Below are positions 18,401 through 21,619 of a DNA stretch of 21,619 nt, one piece after another. Below the pieces are notes generated by a model. It worked only from the letters and a program-made list of their open reading frames with translations, had not been told where the DNA came from and made no database searches. The DNA is taken from contig LRSR01008562.1 of NCBI GenBank assembly GCA_001579985.1, forward strand, positions 1 to 21,619, given 5' to 3'. Origin of the DNA: Hypsibius dujardini (taxonomy: Eukaryota > Tardigrada > Eutardigrada > Parachela > Hypsibiidae). The first letter of the stretch is position 1. Each line of letters opens with the position of its first letter. The position numbers and the translations under genes were made by a program.

Positions 18401-21040
18401 CCCCCGACACGACCGTACTCTCGGACGATTTCCCACCAGGAATCGTTTTGACATGCACGAACTGTCGAATATCCATGTCGTCGTGATGTTCTCGCACAGA
18501 AGGCGCCACATTGTCGGTCACCTACATGCAGCAAGCCGTCAATCCTTCGTCAGTCAGTGTCATCGGTCAAAGAAAGCTCAGTTATGGAGGTGAAAACGGA
18601 AGCAGAAGAAACAGACCTTGCGGGCCAGCGTCAGGATCAAATCATGCCACTCGTCATCCAGCCCTTCCCAGTTCTCAAGCTGTCGCAGAAGAGCATGCAG
18701 CTGTTCGTGAAAGATTTTATCCAGCGTCTTTTCAGCATCACTGGATGTGGGTGAATGAACTGGATGGTCTGGATTGCGCCATATTTCAAGTTCAGGAGGG
18801 CGTCGAAAAGCTGCGTCCTCGGTGATGTGGGAAGGCGGGGTACTGGGCGGAATGATCGGCTGGGAAAGTGAGTTGCTCTCAACGGAAGTAGTGCTAAAGA
18901 TATCCGGCATCTGGCTGCTCAGACTGACGTTGCTGTCTGTGCGACGAATATGCTTTCGGGGTCCCTAGAGAAGACAAACGGACCTTCAAGTCATATAATT
19001 CAACCGAAAGACCAAAGTCCCCGACTTCAATATTTACGTAGAAATCGAGAGGAACGGAAGTATCATCCACACTGTCCAACATTTCCATAGTGCTGGCCGG
19101 TAGGCGCTCGTCTGGCTGCTCAATTTCCCGCAACCAGACGGGTTCTTCATTCTCGACCAGATGTGAGCTCCCCGTCAAAACACTCACGTCCTCCAGCTCA
19201 TTCGTCACGGTTTTAGGCTTAAAGAGTATATGCTCATCCGCAAACACCATGTCCGCCGCGGTCAGGCATTCCAAAAATTTGAAGTTCAACAATCCCTGTC
19301 CAATTCTTGAAGCCTGACGTCGAGTCGTAGTCTTCCCGCGCTTGATCAGCCAATCGACAATCTCGGCGCCACTGACACAATCCGGGTAAGCACGAAAACG
19401 ATGTCGATGAATCTTCAATTCCAGCCCATCCGTTGTGTGGTTCATTTCTAGCCAAACCTCACGGAGTTGAGGATATGTCAAGCCACGTGAGTCGTCTATC
19501 ACTTTTTGGGACGGTAGATCATGGTCCGATCTAATAGCGGCCTCTTCAGGTTGTCCACCGAATAATCTAAAATGAAGCAATAAAAATATATATTAAGCTT
19601 ACCGTTTCTCTATTCGTTACATCTACGGTCACACTGTGAAACTACAAGCCTTATGAAATGGGAAATATACCCACTGGTATCTATTCTGATCCGTAAGCGC
19701 GTTCTTCGAAGGAGACGGAGACATCGCCTGAATTGGAGCCCCAGCTGCTCTTCCCAATCGGCCATCGGCTGGATGGGCAGCTTTAACTGCCGATCCCGAT
19801 GGCTCCAGATAACGCGCTCGACTGAGCACAACTTGTGAGCAGAAAGAGCACATCCGAAGACTACCCAAATATCCCAAGAGATGGCCTGGCACTTCTTGAT
19901 CTGCACATCGGCTGCAAAAGATCTGACCACAAACACGGCAGTGTCGGCGACGTCGGAACGTCGTAAATCTCTCGCCGCATTCGTAACAGTCTCGTGATAG
20001 TGAGTCCGGGATCCAGTAATGCTTGAAGTCACTGTCTCTGAATGGTTGTGGGTCCTGTGAAACAACGCTGATTAGTTGAAATAACTGATCGGATAGCGTA
20101 AATGTGACAGTTAAGTCCTCATCACGTAACGCTGTTGAATACAATAAAACATATTTTTATTCTATAAAGAAATTGAATAAAAAAACACATTTTAAATGCT
20201 CTGAATCAAAACGAACCATTTTCTTGATAAACAATAAAACGATTTATTTTGCTGGAGAACAAACATATACGTACTGGAACAGCGCGGAAAGAGCAAGGGA
20301 GTTGCGGTTAAACCAACCAACCAACCAACCAATCAATCAATCAATCAATCAATCCATCAATCAATTAGAACTCAAACCAATAGAACCTCATGAAGAAGCA
20401 CATCAAGAAATCAATTGAGCGATCAAGCGAAACAATATGCTCACCTTTTCATTTCCTTTAGCGACAATTTCTTTGATTCGCTTCAATACATTGCCCAAAG
20501 TCCTTGTGCTTCCGCCATCCTCCGAGACTTCTGATACTGAGCCGAGGAGTCGCGTCCCATTGCTAGTAGCCGGCAAACGGTGGCCGCCTGGCGAAAAAAG
20601 CGATCCGCTGATCAGCTCTTCCTCACCCCGTTCCGCATCCGACACTCGGTGAAATTCAACCTGCGGTTCACCACTCCGTGGTTCCGGCAATTGAGCTGCA
20701 TCGGAGAAGCTTCCACGCCGGGAAGAATTGGGACTAATGCGAGAGGCAAGGCGATTCGTGCTTCCTGGTGGACAACAACAGAGTGGTCAGTTTTCGACTT
20801 GATTGATTGATTGATTGGTGCAATTTAACCCAGCCAACAGATCAATCAACGCTTCACACAAAGCACCCGAAATCCGGAGACAGATCAGAACAAGGAAACT
20901 AACATAACGATGTCGATCTAACCTGTCACTCTCCGTAATACTTTTCCAAGTAAGGATTCTTCTTTGGGATGATCAAATTCCGGTGGAAATGGATCGAAAA
21001 CCGTTAGCTGAAGAGGATCATTCAACCGAGCCGCAGCCAT
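12439..21040 (-). CDS. PIKFYVE: 1-phosphatidylinositol 3-phosphate 5-kinase (PIKfyve/Fab1), 17 exons, 1835-aa model
   Basis: Makes PI(3,5)P2 from PI3P on endosomes and lysosomes. Exons (minus strand): 20923-21040, 20445-20764, 19675-20054, 19038-19566, 18617-18964, 18267-18521, 17729-18067, 16545-17308, 16282-16389, 15755-16202, 15254-15405, 14728-15150, 14490-14651, 14204-14409, 13495-13678, 13249-13432, 12439-13026. All phases join and the total is 5508 nt. Regions: FYVE finger about 157-220 (WIPD, eight Cys, RRRRHCRVCG); DEP about 310-395; CCT-like about 530-760 (DMDIRQFVHVKTIPGGK, GCTVLLRGG); PIKfyve Cys/His region about 990-1200 (FYGKNDLTLG, TWCRIC, CGHSIH); kinase about 1510-1830 (GGKSG, VLKQM Lys, DLKGSLRNR, MDYSLLVG, IIDYIRTFTWDK). 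It is somewhat shorter than the human protein (about 2100 aa), mainly in linkers. The exon 3 donor (GTGGGT) is the weakest junction. ATG 21040 is the first Met and is in frame with conserved sequence. Confidence 0.95.
13033..13087. repeat. AAATACGCAAGTGAA short tandem repeat in PIKfyve intron 16
   Basis: Three copies of an AAATAC(A/G)CAAGTGAA unit of 15-17 bp lie just upstream (minus strand) of the kinase C-terminal exon, within its polypyrimidine/branch region. Confidence 0.85.
15460..15744. repeat. 17-bp minisatellite in PIKfyve intron 10, ~16.7 copies
   Basis: The unit is GTGCTGTGAnnTGCACA, where positions 10-11 are AA, CA or TG and a few copies end in G. Sixteen full copies and one partial copy fill most of the 349-nt intron. 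The unit contains a CACAG..CTGTG dyad and a GTGCAC palindrome. On the minus strand no frame has a stop. Because 17 is not a multiple of three, all three frames read the same His/Thr/Cys-rich peptide, which produces long false open frames. Confidence 0.97.
17383..17711. mobile_element. Near-palindromic 329-bp insertion in PIKfyve intron 7
   Basis: Arms 17383-17499 and 17595-17711 are inverted copies of each other. They begin ACACACGT, and both contain AAAAACCTCAGGCCGACCGA, GGCGCCCAGCAAAA and GCCAATGCGTGCAGCTGTTT. The ~95-bp loop is AT-rich with ATTGATTGATTG. It makes up most of the 420-nt intron, and its right end stops 17 bp from the exon 7 splice donor. No coding capacity. It is MITE or foldback-like. 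Confidence 0.88.
20310..20366. repeat. AACC/AATC microsatellite in PIKfyve intron 2
   Basis: About five AACC units pass directly into about eight AATC units (one ATCC variant). A related GATT run is at 20800-20818 in intron 1. Confidence 0.95.
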
Positions 21041-21362
21041 TGTGGATATTGTGCAGCCCAAACTCTTCCAGTTCCAAGGACAGACACTTCCGCAAATTCT
21101 CTACATATTTGAATGATTTTGAGATGAGTGTGGTGAATTATCAATGCCAAAAAACAACTTATTACAATGATTTATAACAAGCAGCAGCAGGTGTCAATAA
21201 TCAGCTGCAGTGGGTAGCCATCCCCCCCTCAGGGGGCGGGACGGGTAAAAGAGGCGAGTCCAAACTCTGGACCCCTAAAATAGAACCACAACAAAAATCC
21301 TGAAGCTCTGCTCCTTTTTCTGTGTTGCGATTTTGTTTGGCCCACCAAGGGCTCGTTTTGAA
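21041..21362. promoter_or_regulatory. Divergent promoter spacer between PIKfyve and NDUFA12
   Basis: The two start codons point away from each other across 322 bp, so this spacer holds both 5' UTRs and probably both promoters. It contains a C-run/G-run palindrome (CCCCCCCTCAGGGGGCGGG near 21224-21242), similar to GC-box promoters, and no TATA box. A CAG triplet run lies at 21181. Confidence 0.6.
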
Positions 21363-21619
21363 ATGTCGCTGGTGGACAAACTTGGGAATCTTATTCGGGC
21401 TGTCAAGCAGAATGGTGGGCTATTCAAATCGATCAGGACGTTTTACTTCACGGACGATTTGAAGTGGGGCACCCATGTTGGCACTGACAAATACGGCAAC
21501 AGATACTTCGAGAACAACTACTACTTTATGGGTGAGTTTCAAAGTCTTACCAAGTTGAACCGGGCTCACTGTCGATCTTTTTCTGCATAGGGAGGAATCG
21601 ATGGGTCTTGTTTAATGAC
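21363..21619 (+). CDS. NDUFA12: NADH dehydrogenase 1 alpha subcomplex subunit 12, 5' part (runs off window)
   Basis: Accessory subunit of mitochondrial respiratory complex I, attached to the matrix arm. Exon 1 is 21363-21531 and exon 2 starts at 21591, with a 59-nt GTGAGT...CATAG phase-1 intron between. The visible 66 residues contain the family pattern: GGLFKSIRTFYFTDD, then GTHVGTDKYGNRYFENN, YYFMGG and RNRWVLFND. These correspond to the N-terminal half of the ~145-aa animal protein. The start at 21363 (ATGTCGCTG, MSLVDKLG) fits the family N-terminus. The frame is open ten codons upstream but contains no other ATG. The remainder lies beyond the window. Confidence 0.95.

Noticed and set aside
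1-21619. tRNA, rRNA, CRISPR array, bacterial operon or viral gene
   Set aside because: No cloverleaf, direct-repeat/spacer array, ribosomal sequence or viral replication/capsid protein was seen. The gene structure is that of a eukaryotic nuclear genome.

Overview
The window is nuclear DNA of a small-genome invertebrate animal. The genes are split by short GT-AG introns, mostly 60-160 nt, and the conserved proteins are animal-type PIKfyve, GTP cyclohydrolase I and complex I NDUFA12. The window also holds a mariner element, inverted-repeat elements and many minisatellites. I cannot name the species. Compact introns, moderate GC and unfamiliar secreted peptides would fit a tardigrade or another small ecdysozoan, but that is a guess. 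All exon joins were worked out by hand from splice signals, frame and family conservation.

Left part (1-7100, plus strand): three tandem genes encode one family of very small secreted proteins (87, 85 and 108 aa). I do not recognise the family. Each has a signal-peptide exon, a phase-1 intron at the same codon (Ser-Cys), a short propeptide with one Cys and one Pro, a furin-type R-E-K-R site and a glycine-zipper mature peptide. The spaces between them hold a ~172-bp tandem repeat, a 528-bp long-inverted-repeat element, a decayed mariner element (1352 bp with TA target duplication) and a 23-bp minisatellite. This cluster is the best candidate for something undescribed.

Middle part (7579-11471, minus strand): a complete four-exon GTP cyclohydrolase I gene (251 aa) is followed by a secreted immunoglobulin-domain protein (about 403 aa in my four-exon model). 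A ~1 kb intergenic stretch lies between them. A further inverted-repeat element lies at 11675-12017.

Right part (12439-21040, minus strand): a complete 17-exon gene for the phosphatidylinositol-3-phosphate 5-kinase PIKfyve/Fab1. The model gives 1835 aa with FYVE, DEP, CCT-like, PIKfyve-specific and lipid-kinase regions in the usual order. Its introns carry a 17-bp minisatellite, a near-palindromic insertion ending 17 bp from a splice donor, and microsatellites. Head-to-head with it, across a ~320-bp spacer, starts NDUFA12 (plus strand), which runs off the window end.

PIKfyve, GTP cyclohydrolase I and NDUFA12 are ordinary housekeeping genes with no evident functional link. The peptide cluster, the Ig protein and the repeats are the lineage-specific content.
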